Shown here piece by piece: positions 43,212 through 52,171 of a stretch of DNA of 64,000 bases. The notes beneath the pieces were generated by a model. That model had not been told where the DNA came from. It did not search any database and was given only the letters and a program-made list of their open reading frames with translations. Position 1 is the first letter of the stretch. The number at the start of each line of letters is the position of its first letter. This DNA is from CBDFJH01 sp965198095 (GTDB taxonomy: Bacteria > Latescibacterota > UBA2968 > GCA-2709665): assembly GCA_965198095.1 (NCBI GenBank), contig OZ240239.1:2542001-2606000 (forward strand), written 5' to 3'. The translations under genes and the position numbers were made by a program.

Positions 43212-44168
43212 ATGGAATTCAAGGACTACTACGGGATTCTCGGCGTCTCCAAGGAGGCGCCGCAGGAGGAAATACGGAAGGCCTTTCGGGAGCTGGCCCG
43301 GACCTATCATCCGGACAGGAACGAGGATCCCGGAGCAGAGGAAAAATTCAAGGAGATCAACGAGGCGAACGACGTCTTGAGCGATCCGGAAAAGCGTGCC
43401 AGATATGACGCCTATGGCATGGCGTGGAAGGCGGCCCAGGAGGGCCGTCGGCCGTCTGCCGGATTCGGCGGCGTCCGGTTCGACTTCGACCCCTCGAACG
43501 TCGATTTCTCGAATGGAGGTGGGGGCGAGTTCGGCAGTTTCTTCGATTTCCTGGAACACCTCTTTGGGGGCGCGAGACGGGCCTCGGGAAGCAGGACGTA
43601 CTCCGGCGGCTTTGGCGGGTTGCGGGCCGTGTCCCCCCGCATGGGTTCGGATCACGAAGCGAGGGTGAGTTTGAGCCTGGAAGAAGCCGCGCAGGGCGGA
43701 AAGCGACGGATTGCGCTGACCGATCCGGACACGGGAAAATCGAGGACCTATCGGGTTGCGATTCCGAAAGGGGTTCGATCCGGCCAGCGAATTCGGCTGG
43801 TGGGTCAGGGCGGGCAAGGCCCGAAGGGCGCAACCTCGGGGGACCTGTATCTGATCTTGGACATTCGGCCCCACGACCGGTTCGAACGCAAAGGTCGAGA
43901 CCTGTACGCCGTGCTTCCGGTCGCGCCCTGGAAAGCCGCGCTCGGGGGCTCGGTAAGGATGCGGACGCTGAATGAGACGGTAAAGATCAAGATCCCGCCC
44001 GGATCTTCTTCTGGACGAAGGGTGAGGTTGAAGGGAAAGGGATTTCCAGATCCGGAAGGTGCCGGAGATCTCTATGTGGAGATTCGAATCGTCGTGCCGG
44101 AAGCACTGTCGGGCGAGGAGAGGGCACTTTACGAGAAGCTGGCACGCGTTTCAAGCGAGGCAGGCTAA
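43212..44168 (+). CDS. J-domain co-chaperone without zinc finger (type II DnaJ/CbpA-like)
   Basis: A 318-residue protein. The J domain (residues 1-70) reads MEFKDYYGILGVSKEAPQEE, then RTYHPDRNEDP with the HPD motif essential for stimulating DnaK. A Gly/Phe-rich linker follows (FGGVRFDFD, NGGGGEFGSF, SGGFGG). The C-terminal substrate-binding domain starts at about residue 150 (DHEARVSLSLEEAAQGGKRRIAL, DLYLILDIRPHDRFERKGRDL, LNETVKIKIPPGSSSGRRVRLKGKGFPDPEGAGDLYVEI). The CxxCxGxG repeats of type I DnaJ are absent. ATG 43212 starts the J domain exactly. Its stop lies 10 bp before clpB. Confidence 0.93.
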   Translation: MEFKDYYGILGVSKEAPQEEIRKAFRELARTYHPDRNEDPGAEEKFKEINEANDVLSDPEKRARYDAYGMAWKAAQEGRRPSAGFGGVRFDFDPSNVDFSNGGGGEFGSFFDFLEHLFGGARRASGSRTYSGGFGGLRAVSPRMGSDHEARVSLSLEEAAQGGKRRIALTDPDTGKSRTYRVAIPKGVRSGQRIRLVGQGGQGPKGATSGDLYLILDIRPHDRFERKGRDLYAVLPVAPWKAALGGSVRMRTLNETVKIKIPPGSSSGRRVRLKGKGFPDPEGAGDLYVEIRIVVPEALSGEERALYEKLARVSSEAG

Positions 44169-44178
44169 GGAGAAAGAG

Positions 44179-46824
44179 ATGGACCTGACCAAACTCACTC
44201 GGAAATCTCAGGAGGCGGTCCAGGAGGCTCAGTCCAGGGCGATGGGCTATGGTCACGCCGAGGTGGACGGCGAGCATCTGCTTCTGGCCTTGTTGGATTC
44301 GTCGGACGGCCTGTTGCCGAGGATGTTGGCCGGGATGGATGTGCCGTTGGAAGCGTTCAGGCGCGAGGTCGAGGAGGTCTTGGGGAAGCGCCCGAAAGTT
44401 GCGGGCCCTGGTGCTGAAGCAGGAAAGATCTATGTGACCTCGCGGTTCCAACGCCTGTTCGGGAGTGCCGAGCAGGAGGCCCGTCGCCTGAAAGACGAAT
44501 ATATCTCGGTGGAGCACCTTTTCCTCGCACTGATCGGAGAAGGGAATGCGTCAGAGGCGGGGAAGGTCCTGCAGCGGTTCAACATCACACGTGAAAGGTT
44601 CCTCGGTGCGCTCACCGGTGTGCGAGGCACCCAGCGTGTCACCAGCGCGACACCGGAGGGGACTTACGAGGCTTTGGCGAAGTATGGGGTGGATCTCGTC
44701 GCACAGGCGCGTCAGGGCAGGCTGGATCCAGTCATCGGACGGGATTCCGAGATCAGGCGCGTGGTCCGCATCCTGTCCAGAAAGACGAAGAACAACCCGG
44801 TGCTGATCGGCGAACCAGGCGTGGGCAAGACAGCGGTCGTGGAGGGTTTGGCCCAGCGTATCGTCCGAGGGGATGTCCCGGAGTGGCTCAAGGACCGGTC
44901 GGTCTTCTCGCTCGATATGGGCGCCCTGATGGCGGGCGCCAAGTATCGAGGGGAGTTCGAAGAACGGCTGAGGGCCGTTCTGAACGAGATCAAGGAAAGT
45001 GAAGGGCGGATTCTGCTGTTTATCGACGAAGTCCACAACATCGTGGGTGCGGGAAGGACAGAGGGTTCGACGGACGCCGGAAACATGCTCAAGCCGATGC
45101 TGGCCCGGGGAGAGCTGCATTGCATCGGGGCCACGACGCTGGACGAGTATCGAAAACAGATGGAAAAGGACGCGGCGCTCGAGCGGCGGTTTCAACCTGT
45201 GCTCGTGGAGCCGCCGTCCGCAGAGAATACGATCTCAATCCTTCGCGGCCTGCGTGAACGGTATGAGGTGCATCACGGGGTCCGGATTCAGGACAACGCG
45301 CTCGTGAACGCGGCCGTCCTGTCGAATCGCTACATTTCGGACCGGTTTCTGCCTGACAAGGCGATCGACCTGATGGATGAGGCCTGCGCCACGGTCCGCA
45401 CGGAGATCGACTCGATGCCGGCAGCATTGGACGGGGCGACCCGACGCGTGATGCAGCTCGAGATCGAAGAGGCCGCCCTCAAGAAGGAGAAAGACAAGGC
45501 GAGCCAAGAGCGGCTGGCGGCGCTTCGAAAGGAGCTGGCAGACCTCAGGACGGATGCCGACGCGATGCGCGTCCAATGGGAGGCGGAGAAAGCGGCGATC
45601 GAGCGCGTTCGGGGCGTGCGGGAGCAGATCGAACGTGTGCGGCTTGAGATCGAGGAGGCCGAACGGGCGTATGACCTGAACCGGGCCGCGGAGCTGAAAC
45701 ACGGAAAGTTGCCCGAGCTCGAGCGCGCGCTCCGGGCCTCGGAGAAGATGGAAGCCAATGAGGGCCGGCTCCTGCGGGAGGAGGTCACCGAGGACGAAAT
45801 CGCAGAAATTGTCTCGCGATGGACGGGCATACCGGTCACTCGGCTCGTTGAAGGGGAACGGGAGAAGCTGCTTCGGTTGGACGAGATCTTGCACAGGCGG
45901 GTTGTGGGGCAAGATGAAGCGGTGTCTCTCGTCGCCGATGCCGTCATCCGGGCCCGGGCCGGAATCAAGGATCCGCGTCGGCCGATCGGGTCCTTCCTCT
46001 TTCTCGGGCCGACCGGCGTGGGAAAGACAGAGCTGGCCAAGGCGCTGGCGGAGGCCCTTTTCGACAGCGAAGCCAACATGGTTCGAATCGATATGAGCGA
46101 ATACATGGAGAAGCATTCCGCCTCCAGACTGGTGGGCGCTCCCCCGGGCTATGTGGGTCATGAGGAGGGGGGCCAGCTGACCGAAGCGGTTCGACGGAAG
46201 CCCTATTCGGTGCTTCTGTTCGACGAGATCGAAAAGGCGCATCGCGACGTCTTCAACGTCCTGTTGCAAATCCTGGAGGACGGCAGACTCACGGATGCAC
46301 AGGGGAGAACGGTCGACTTCAAGAACACCATGATCATCATGACGTCGAACATCGGCGCCCGGCACCTGCTCGAAGGCGTGACCGAGAGCGGCGAGATCCA
46401 GGCGGGTGCGCGGGATGCGGTCCTGCGCGAGATGCGGCAGCATTTCAGGCCCGAATTCCTGAACCGAGTCGACGATACAATTCTGTTTAACTCATTGACG
46501 AAGAATGAAATTATACAAATTGTTGAATTGATGATTGAAGATTTGCGGAGACGCTTGAGCGATCGCGGAATGACACTCGCGATCACAGATGCGGCCCGTG
46601 AGTTTGTGGCACGAGAGGGGTTCGATCCGGTCTATGGCGCCCGCCCGCTCAGGCGCTTCCTGCAGCGCGAGCTGGAGACACGGATCGGCCGTGGTCTGAT
46701 GGGGGGCGAGATTCTGAATGGCGCCGCTATCAGGGTGGAACTTGAAGACGGAAAGCTGGTCGTCCGGCACGAAGGTCCAGGTCAAAAGGCCGTTCAGACG
46801 GAAGCCGAATCGGTGGGGACTTGA
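44179..46824 (+). CDS. clpB: ATP-dependent disaggregase ClpB
   Basis: An 881-residue hexameric AAA+ chaperone that solubilises aggregates with DnaK/DnaJ and Hsp20. Domains: Clp-N repeats (residues 1-150, SQEAVQEAQ...HAEVDGEHLLLALL); AAA1 with Walker A GEPGVGKTAVVE near residue 210, the pore loop GAKYRGEFEERL and Walker B ILLFIDEVHNIVGAG; the M-domain coiled coil at about residues 410-530 (EIEEAALKKEKDKASQERL), diagnostic of ClpB rather than ClpA/C; and AAA2 with GPTGVGKTELAKALAEALF near residue 615, PPGYVGHEEGG and LLFDEIEKAH. AGGAG 8 bases upstream sets ATG 44179. Confidence 0.97.
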   Translation: MDLTKLTRKSQEAVQEAQSRAMGYGHAEVDGEHLLLALLDSSDGLLPRMLAGMDVPLEAFRREVEEVLGKRPKVAGPGAEAGKIYVTSRFQRLFGSAEQEARRLKDEYISVEHLFLALIGEGNASEAGKVLQRFNITRERFLGALTGVRGTQRVTSATPEGTYEALAKYGVDLVAQARQGRLDPVIGRDSEIRRVVRILSRKTKNNPVLIGEPGVGKTAVVEGLAQRIVRGDVPEWLKDRSVFSLDMGALMAGAKYRGEFEERLRAVLNEIKESEGRILLFIDEVHNIVGAGRTEGSTDAGNMLKPMLARGELHCIGATTLDEYRKQMEKDAALERRFQPVLVEPPSAENTISILRGLRERYEVHHGVRIQDNALVNAAVLSNRYISDRFLPDKAIDLMDEACATVRTEIDSMPAALDGATRRVMQLEIEEAALKKEKDKASQERLAALRKELADLRTDADAMRVQWEAEKAAIERVRGVREQIERVRLEIEEAERAYDLNRAAELKHGKLPELERALRASEKMEANEGRLLREEVTEDEIAEIVSRWTGIPVTRLVEGEREKLLRLDEILHRRVVGQDEAVSLVADAVIRARAGIKDPRRPIGSFLFLGPTGVGKTELAKALAEALFDSEANMVRIDMSEYMEKHSASRLVGAPPGYVGHEEGGQLTEAVRRKPYSVLLFDEIEKAHRDVFNVLLQILEDGRLTDAQGRTVDFKNTMIIMTSNIGARHLLEGVTESGEIQAGARDAVLREMRQHFRPEFLNRVDDTILFNSLTKNEIIQIVELMIEDLRRRLSDRGMTLAITDAAREFVAREGFDPVYGARPLRRFLQRELETRIGRGLMGGEILNGAAIRVELEDGKLVVRHEGPGQKAVQTEAESVGT

Positions 46825-46851
46825 GCGTCAAGAAGTAGCGTAGCGAGTAAC

Positions 46852-46890
46852 GAGGTCCCTTCCTCAGGGCGAGGAGGGGATCTCCTTTTG
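46852..46890 (+). terminator. Terminator of the hsp20-dnaJ-clpB operon
   Basis: A 14-bp stem between GAGGTCCCTTCCTC (46852-46865) and GAGGAGGGGATCTC (46871-46884), with two imperfect positions and a 5-base loop, followed by CTTTT. Confidence 0.78.
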
Positions 46891-47590
46891 GCCCCGGCAT
46901 GGCGCGTGGGCTGGAAGCTGAACGTTCCGCTGCTTCGGCGGGAGGGTCGCCGAGCCGGCCTCATCAGTCGAGGGATGGCGCCAGATGAAGCCTTCGAGGA
47001 GCCCATTCCGGTGCGCCCAAACCAACCGGACGGCGGTGTAAGCGCGGGACCGCGAGCAACCGTTGTTCGATTTACCGGAGATTGAGGGCCGGCGCTTCAT
47101 AATTTGCAAGAAATTTCTTGTCCCTTTTGGAGGCGACGGTATATTCGGTTTGTCCGTCATCGCTGGAAAGCTCCTGCGCGACAAAGGCAAAATCGTATCC
47201 GCGACTGGACGTTTTTTCGGCTCACGGGCGCGCGTGGCGCCAACGATCGGAGCGGCGTGGAAGTCGTTCGATGCAACGCTCTCCGCGGGGTCATTCCGCG
47301 CGGGAAGAGCGCGGCAAGCCGAAGGACCTCTGGGTTGGCAGGTCGGCCCGCAGCCACCTTGCGGGGATCTTCTTCAGCGGGACGGGCAGGCGAGATCCGG
47401 GCGTCCCGTCAACGTCAAACAGATTGCGGCCCCGGGGTGAGGTATCACAAGGCCGCGATGAGCATCGTTCGTTTCGACGCTTCAGACCGTATTGCTTTTT
47501 GTTGAGGATGCGCCTCGACATAAATTGCGACAGGCACAGATCCGACCCGTTTCCAGATTTCCGGACGGCAACCCAAACATTGGAGGTCCT
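46891..47590. other. Intergenic region without a recognisable gene
   Basis: About 700 bp between the clpB terminator and yceI. Open frames exist on both strands but none looks like a known protein or has a good ribosome binding site. A perfect 14-bp palindrome, CAAGAAATTTCTTG, lies at 47107-47120. The yceI promoter must lie near the right end. Confidence 0.5.
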
Positions 47591-48211
47591 ATGCTCAGGT
47601 TGATGCTTCGCTCACTTGCGCTTGCCGGTCTGGTTCTGGTTTGCGCGGATACCGGGTCTGCCGGTACCTACCGGATAGACGCGACACATTCCTCGGTCGA
47701 ATTCTCCATACGCCACATCGTGAGCCGAACCACCGGACGTTTTACCGATTTCTCCGGGACTGTCGTCTACGATCGGAACAAGCCGGGGCAATCGAAGGTG
47801 GAGGCGGTCATTCAGGCTGGCTCGATCAACACGGACAATGCGAAGCGGGACAATCACCTGAGAAGTCCGGATTTCCTGGATGCAAAGCGCTATCCGGTGG
47901 TGACCTTTAAAAGCACGAAAGTGGAGAAAAAGGGCGAAAAGCTCGTGGTTACGGGCGACTTTACGATGCACGGGGTCACGAGGCGCGTCGTCCTGGCTGT
48001 AGAAGTGCTCGGTCTGGGAACGCATCCCATGCGGAAGATCCCGGTCGCGGGATTTTCGGCGGAGACGGCAATCAAACGGTCTGACTACGGGGTCAACAGC
48101 TGGGCCGACGTTGCAGGCGTGCTGGGAGATGAAGTTCGTATTTCATTGAACATCGAGGCGACCGGGATGAAGGAGAACCCGGAAACCGGGCAGGAGGCGA
48201 TCGCCCGATAG
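47591..48211 (+). CDS. YceI family periplasmic lipid-binding protein
   Basis: A 206-residue protein. The signal peptide (LMLRSLALAGLVLVCADTGSA) is followed by a YceI lipocalin-like barrel: GTYRIDATHSSVEFSIRHI, VSRTTGRFTDFSGTVVYD, INTDNAKRDNHLRSPDFLDAKRYPVVTFKS, VTGDFTMHGVTRRVVLAVEV and GFSAETAIKRSDYGVN. Members bind polyisoprenoid quinone-like lipids in the periplasm. TGGAGG at 47581-47586 fixes ATG 47591. It is convergent with the inositol-monophosphatase-like gene. Confidence 0.92.
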   Translation: MLRLMLRSLALAGLVLVCADTGSAGTYRIDATHSSVEFSIRHIVSRTTGRFTDFSGTVVYDRNKPGQSKVEAVIQAGSINTDNAKRDNHLRSPDFLDAKRYPVVTFKSTKVEKKGEKLVVTGDFTMHGVTRRVVLAVEVLGLGTHPMRKIPVAGFSAETAIKRSDYGVNSWADVAGVLGDEVRISLNIEATGMKENPETGQEAIAR

Positions 48212-48286
48212 ACGAGAGGGCCTGTCACCGTTCCGGTTTCAAGGAGGGCTCGTCCGTCAGCGCGGGGTTCCGTCGAAGGAGAAACG

Positions 48287-48318
48287 AAAAGGGAGCGGTC
48301 GATCGTAACCGCTCCCTT
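48287..48318 (-). terminator. Terminator after the inositol-monophosphatase-like gene
   Basis: The arms GGGAGCGGT and ACCGCTCCC (within 48287-48318) form an 11-13 bp stem. Read on the minus strand it ends in TTTTCGTTTC, so it serves mainly the minus-strand gene, though convergent yceI may use it too. Confidence 0.7.
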
Positions 48319-48338
48319 CTGCATAGTGGGCATTTTTT

Positions 48339-49115
48339 TCACTCGGGCGATCCTGACTCCAATATGCGCTTGACGGTATCGAACTGTCTGGGCGGGCAAA
48401 CCAGTGTAGGTTCGGGAACCCGCCGGCCGTCGTAAAGGTTCGCGAGCTCGACCGCCGCCCCGGAAAGGAAGCGAAACGGGACGTTTAAGATGCGAAGCAT
48501 GGCGGCACAGGCTGCGTAATCCCAGATATGTGCCTGACCGATGGCGCCCACCGCGGATCCGCGCATAATGTAGCAGATATGTGCGGCCGTGGATCCAAGG
48601 CTGTGGATCTTGCCGGGGAAATCGATCTTGTAGTCGGCGAGCAACGGCTCATTGACCAGGAGGAGCGCGTTCGGCCCGATCGGAGGATCCGGAGGGGACA
48701 AGAGGGTGCCGTTCAGGAACGTCCCAGTTCCGTCCGTATGGTAGAGGTCGTCCAACATAGGGAGGTAAAAGGCCCCCAGGATTGGGGTTCCCTCCTGCAG
48801 CATCCCAACCGATACCCCCCAAACCGGAAGCCCGTGGTTGAAACAGCGCGTCCCATCCAAAGGGTCAATGGCCCATACGCGCTCGGACCGAGGGTATGGG
48901 TCCTCGCCCTCTTCGCCTAGAATCGCGTCGTGGGGGTGGGCTGACGTAATCTCGTTTCGCAGGTAATCCTCCACGGCCAGATCTGCCTCCGTGACCCAAG
49001 AACAGTCCGCCTTCGTCGATACGCGGGTCTTCCCAAAGTAGGAGCGGGCGATCTTGCCGGCCCGCCGCGTCAGTTTGAGCAACCATTCGACGTCAATCTC
49101 AGAGGCGTTCACCAC
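48339..49115 (-). CDS. Inositol monophosphatase family protein (possibly histidinol-phosphatase)
   Basis: A 258-residue Mg2+-dependent phosphatase. Metal sites: ILGEEGEDPY (Glu) near residue 66, WAIDPLDGTRCFNHGLPVWGVSVG (DPLDGT motif) near residue 82 and AHIWDYAACAAML (WD motif) near residue 197. STKADCSWVTEADLAVEDYLR is the usual N-terminal segment. Family members dephosphorylate inositol phosphate, PAP, sugar bisphosphates or histidinol phosphate. The substrate cannot be decided, but the context near sugar-acid genes would allow inositol or sugar phosphates. Confidence 0.9.
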   Translation of the reverse strand: MVNASEIDVEWLLKLTRRAGKIARSYFGKTRVSTKADCSWVTEADLAVEDYLRNEITSAHPHDAILGEEGEDPYPRSERVWAIDPLDGTRCFNHGLPVWGVSVGMLQEGTPILGAFYLPMLDDLYHTDGTGTFLNGTLLSPPDPPIGPNALLLVNEPLLADYKIDFPGKIHSLGSTAAHICYIMRGSAVGAIGQAHIWDYAACAAMLRILNVPFRFLSGAAVELANLYDGRRVPEPTLVCPPRQFDTVKRILESGSPE

Positions 49116-49242
49116 GACGTAGGTTCTCCGTTAAAACGACGCCGCGCGAAGCGGGCGACGGTCCGTGCGGTGCCCCGCGCTGCAAGACTGAAAGGATGGG
49201 GGCGCATTCGCCAAAGGGCTCGGTTCTCCGTGGGCAGGTCCA

Positions 49243-50004
49243 TCAGGCTTCGACGAATTTCCAGACCCGAAGCGCGGTGCCTCCAAAGATCCAGGACCGC
49301 TCATCTTCGCTCAGAGCAGAAAAATAACGCTGAGGAAACGCGAGGGCGTTGTCATACCCTTCCCGCGTGCTGACCGGCGGGAAATCGCTGCCCCACATGA
49401 TTCGTTTGGGGCCGAAGGCCTCAAGGACCATGTCGGCGAATGGCGGGATGTGAGCGAACGGGTGTGGCGGTTCGCAGAACTCACCGAAGCCGGGGAGCTT
49501 GATCGTGACGTTGGGATGTTCGGCGAGTCGCGTGACCGGCGCAAACGCCCGGTCTGGACACCCCGGACCGATGCCGCCCAGGTGCTCGATGGCGATTGAA
49601 AGTTCGGGAAAGGTCCTGAGGACTTCGTCGAATTCGAGACTCAGAATCCCCTGGGGGCTGCTGGGCGCGCTCACGACGAGTCCGAGTTCCGCGGCGGTGC
49701 GCCAGTGGGCCAGCGGGTCGGCGCCGCGTGCTCTGGCATCCACGGGCAGGCGGATTCCGGGGATCCCTCTCTCGTGCCATTCTCTCATCTTCGTGCCGTC
49801 GTCCGTCTCTTCCACGATCATCGCCGCGGAAAACCGTCCAGGATGGCTGGACATGGTTTCGAGCAAGTAGGTATTGTCTGCATTTCCCATGTACTGGATC
49901 AGCACCGCTCGAGCCACACCGGATCGCGCCATGTGGAAGAGGAGGGATTCGACCGGTTCGTACTTGGAAAGGCCGATGTGGCAATGCGTGTCTACAATCG
50001 TCAT
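49243..50004 (-). CDS. Amidohydrolase family protein (COG2159 type)
   Basis: A 253-residue TIM-barrel metal hydrolase. It begins MTIVDTHCHIGLSKYEPV with an HxH motif; SIAIEHLGGIGPG supplies a histidine near residue 135, and RIMWGSDFPPVSTREGY the conserved Asp near residue 215. The group includes ACMSD-like decarboxylases and lactone hydrolases. ATG 50004 overlaps the stop of the YedK-like gene (ATGA); the longer frame to 50061 lies inside that gene. Reading order suggests translational coupling, though the two functions are not obviously related. Confidence 0.87.
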   Translation of the reverse strand: MTIVDTHCHIGLSKYEPVESLLFHMARSGVARAVLIQYMGNADNTYLLETMSSHPGRFSAAMIVEETDDGTKMREWHERGIPGIRLPVDARARGADPLAHWRTAAELGLVVSAPSSPQGILSLEFDEVLRTFPELSIAIEHLGGIGPGCPDRAFAPVTRLAEHPNVTIKLPGFGEFCEPPHPFAHIPPFADMVLEAFGPKRIMWGSDFPPVSTREGYDNALAFPQRYFSALSEDERSWIFGGTALRVWKFVEA

Positions 50005-50711
50005 AGCGGGAGGCTTTCCTGGCGGCCAGCGATTCCTGCCGATCTCAGCGGCGCGATGCATTCGGGGCTGTCATTCCTGAAGTCATTCACCGTCCGCGAC
50101 ACGGGATGGGCGGCCATCCCTTCGGACGGGTAAGGTTCGAGCAGTCCGCGAAGCCTTCCAGGCCGGAATGAATTCGGATCCAGCCACTCGTCGTAAGATT
50201 TCGGTTCGAGGATGGCAGGCATCCGGTAGTGGATCTTCTTCAGCAGGTCGTTCGGCTCCGTCGTGATGATGGCGCAAGTATTGAGCACGTCTCCGTCGGC
50301 TCTCCGGTACGTCTCCCAAAGGCCGGCAAAAGCGAACGGTTGTGCCGATTTCATCCTTATGTAGATCGGCCTCTTCGGACTGCCCCCAGGTTCCTCGCGC
50401 CACTCGTAGAAACCGTCTGCCGGAATCAGGCAGCGCCGTTTTTCGAAGGCCATCTGGAAAAAAGGTCTTTTCTCAAGCGTCTCTGCTCGCGCATTGATCA
50501 TCCGATTCCCGACTTTCGGATCGGTTGCCCACGAGGGAAGAAGTCCCCACCTGAAGTACCGGGCCGTTTCTTTCCCGTCATTGGGCAGGACCAGGATATC
50601 CTGCCCCGGAGCGATATTGTAACGCGGCAGGAATGAAACGGGAAACTCGAAGCCCTCGAACACCATCTTGAGCCCTTCCGGACCCAGAATCAGGGTGAAT
50701 CGCGCACACAT
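50001..50711 (-). CDS. SOS response-associated peptidase / abasic-site crosslinking protein (YedK/HMCES)
   Basis: A 236-residue SRAP-domain protein. It starts MCARFTL, so after Met removal Cys2 is the nucleophile that forms a thiazolidine crosslink with abasic sites in single-stranded DNA. Other conserved parts: PRYNIAPGQDILVLP, RWGLLPSWATDPKVGNRMINARAETLEKRPFF (Asn and Arg of the site), RRCLIPADGFYEWRE (Glu) and IHYRMPAIL (catalytic His). It protects stalled DNA from strand breaks. Its stop overlaps the amidohydrolase start by four bases. Confidence 0.95.
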   Translation of the reverse strand: MCARFTLILGPEGLKMVFEGFEFPVSFLPRYNIAPGQDILVLPNDGKETARYFRWGLLPSWATDPKVGNRMINARAETLEKRPFFQMAFEKRRCLIPADGFYEWREEPGGSPKRPIYIRMKSAQPFAFAGLWETYRRADGDVLNTCAIITTEPNDLLKKIHYRMPAILEPKSYDEWLDPNSFRPGRLRGLLEPYPSEGMAAHPVSRTVNDFRNDSPECIAPLRSAGIAGRQESLPL

Positions 50712-50736
50712 CCCGTTTGCCTCGGGTCGAAAGCGC

Positions 50737-51594
50737 CTAAAGGGCGACTCGGGACGAAAACTCGGTTACGCCCCGGATGCCGCAGTCGACTCTGAACAGC
50801 GCCCCGGCACATTCCTCGGCGCCGCCTCCTGCACTGGTGACATAGATGTCTGTGTGGTCCACGCCTCCGAAGGTCAAGCTGGTGACCTGTTTCGTCGGAA
50901 GCGCAATCCGGCGCACTTCTTTGCCGTCTGGCGTATAACGCGCGATGCAACCGCCTCCGTGATACGCGGACCAGACGTGGCCCTCAGAATCGACCGTGAG
51001 TCCGTCCGGAACGCCATCGTCCGGGTTTGTTTGCAGGAAGACGGTCTTGTTGGTGAGATGGCCGGTCTCAGCATCGTAGTCAAAGCTGTAGATCTTGCGT
51101 GCGGTTGAGTCGGTGTAGTAGAAGGTCTTTCGGTCCAGGCTGAACCCCATGCCGTTGGAAAGGCCCACGTCGTCCAGGATGAGGTCGAGGAAACCGTCCC
51201 TGTCCAGCCGGTAAAGCCGTGCCGGATGCCCCTCCGAGGGCATCGTCCCGCAGAAGACCCGGCCCTCCGGATCCGCGATGACGTCGTTGAACCGGGTCTC
51301 CCGGTCTTCAGGGTATCCCTCGAAAATCGTGCCGAGCATCCCGTCCTTCCAGGCGCGAATGGCCCCTTTCTCCATGAATAGGAGCAGGGATCCGTCGGCC
51401 TGGATCGTATATCCGCCCACCACATCGCCCTGGTAGAATTGCTCATAATGCCGACCGGCCGGGTCGTACCAGAACATTCTCCCCCGCGGAATGTCTGTCC
51501 AGTAAATCCGGTGTTCCACGGGATGCCAAAGCGGGCCCTCCCCGACTTCACATTGGGCATCGACCACCCGTTCGGGTTTTACGGTCTGTCCCAC
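50737..51594 (-). CDS. SMP-30/gluconolactonase family protein
   Basis: A 285-residue six-bladed beta-propeller. Seen: CEVGEGPLWHPVEHRIYWTDIPRGRMFWYDP (metal Glu) at the N-terminus, RFNDVIADPEGRVFCGTM (Asn and Asp region) near residue 100, GLSNGMGFSLDRKTFYYTDSTARKIYSFDYD near residue 140 and PDGLTVDSEGHVWSAYHGGGCIARYTPDGK near residue 205. It hydrolyses aldonolactones with one divalent ion. No signal peptide, so cytoplasmic. It fits the sugar-acid theme with the UxaA, Gfo/Idh and hydroxyacid dehydrogenase genes. Confidence 0.93.
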   Translation of the reverse strand: MGQTVKPERVVDAQCEVGEGPLWHPVEHRIYWTDIPRGRMFWYDPAGRHYEQFYQGDVVGGYTIQADGSLLLFMEKGAIRAWKDGMLGTIFEGYPEDRETRFNDVIADPEGRVFCGTMPSEGHPARLYRLDRDGFLDLILDDVGLSNGMGFSLDRKTFYYTDSTARKIYSFDYDAETGHLTNKTVFLQTNPDDGVPDGLTVDSEGHVWSAYHGGGCIARYTPDGKEVRRIALPTKQVTSLTFGGVDHTDIYVTSAGGGAEECAGALFRVDCGIRGVTEFSSRVAL

Positions 51595-51817
51595 GCTGAG
51601 CCCCCTTTACGCTCCGGTTCCCGACCCACTGGATGCAAACCACCAGATCCCACTATCTATACGCGAGGCGTCCCGTTGTCAAGGGCTTTGTGGCTTTTGG
51701 CGAAGTATCCGTTGCATTCTGCTTCCCTCTTTACTATGATTTCAAACGCTTGTAGACGGGGCAAACCAGGCTCAGGGGCCGCCGACCTGCGTGTGAGATC
51801 AAACAAAGGAGAGCTCT

Positions 51818-52096
51818 ATGCCGGAAACCGTGAACGACCTTTCAGTCAACTACGAAGAAGATGGTGTTCTGCTCTGCAAGGAGTTGGACCGTTACGTGCT
51901 CTCCAAAGGCGCGTGGGCGACGCTGCTGTTCCTCTACCGGGATCTGGATCGCAAGACCGGAGCGTATGGCCCGAAAAAGGTCGCCATCCGGCGCTATCAA
52001 AAGCGGGATGGGGCGTATGTCTACAGGAGCAAGTTCAACATATCGAGTATGGATCAGGCAAAGAAGATTATCGAGGCCCTGCAACGCTGGAGATGA
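51818..52096 (+). CDS. Small conserved protein of unknown function
   Basis: A 92-residue soluble protein with an AAAGGAGAG ribosome binding site about 6 bases before the ATG. The sequence is protein-like and balanced: acidic N-terminus (ETVNDLSVNYEEDGVLLCKELD), a helix (SKGAWATLLFLYRDLD), a basic middle (YGPKKVAIRRYQKRDGAYVYRSKFNI) and a terminal helix (MDQAKKIIEALQRW). I have the impression that similar proteins occur in other bacteria, but I cannot name a family. It stands alone between two minus-strand genes. Confidence 0.75.
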   Translation: MPETVNDLSVNYEEDGVLLCKELDRYVLSKGAWATLLFLYRDLDRKTGAYGPKKVAIRRYQKRDGAYVYRSKFNISSMDQAKKIIEALQRWR

Positions 52097-52171
52097 AAAC
52101 GGACCCTAGAACGGGGCGATTGACGGGGAAAAAATGCCTTCCTTTTTTGGCGGGGCCGAGACGTCGACGCT

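Noticed and set aside
45235..46443. Long antisense open frame (about 400 codons) opposite clpB, and similar ones opposite the M28 peptidase (1435-2481) and phosphodiesterase (9652-10860) genes
   Set aside because: These are expected in GC-rich DNA opposite real genes; composition is not protein-like and there are no start signals.
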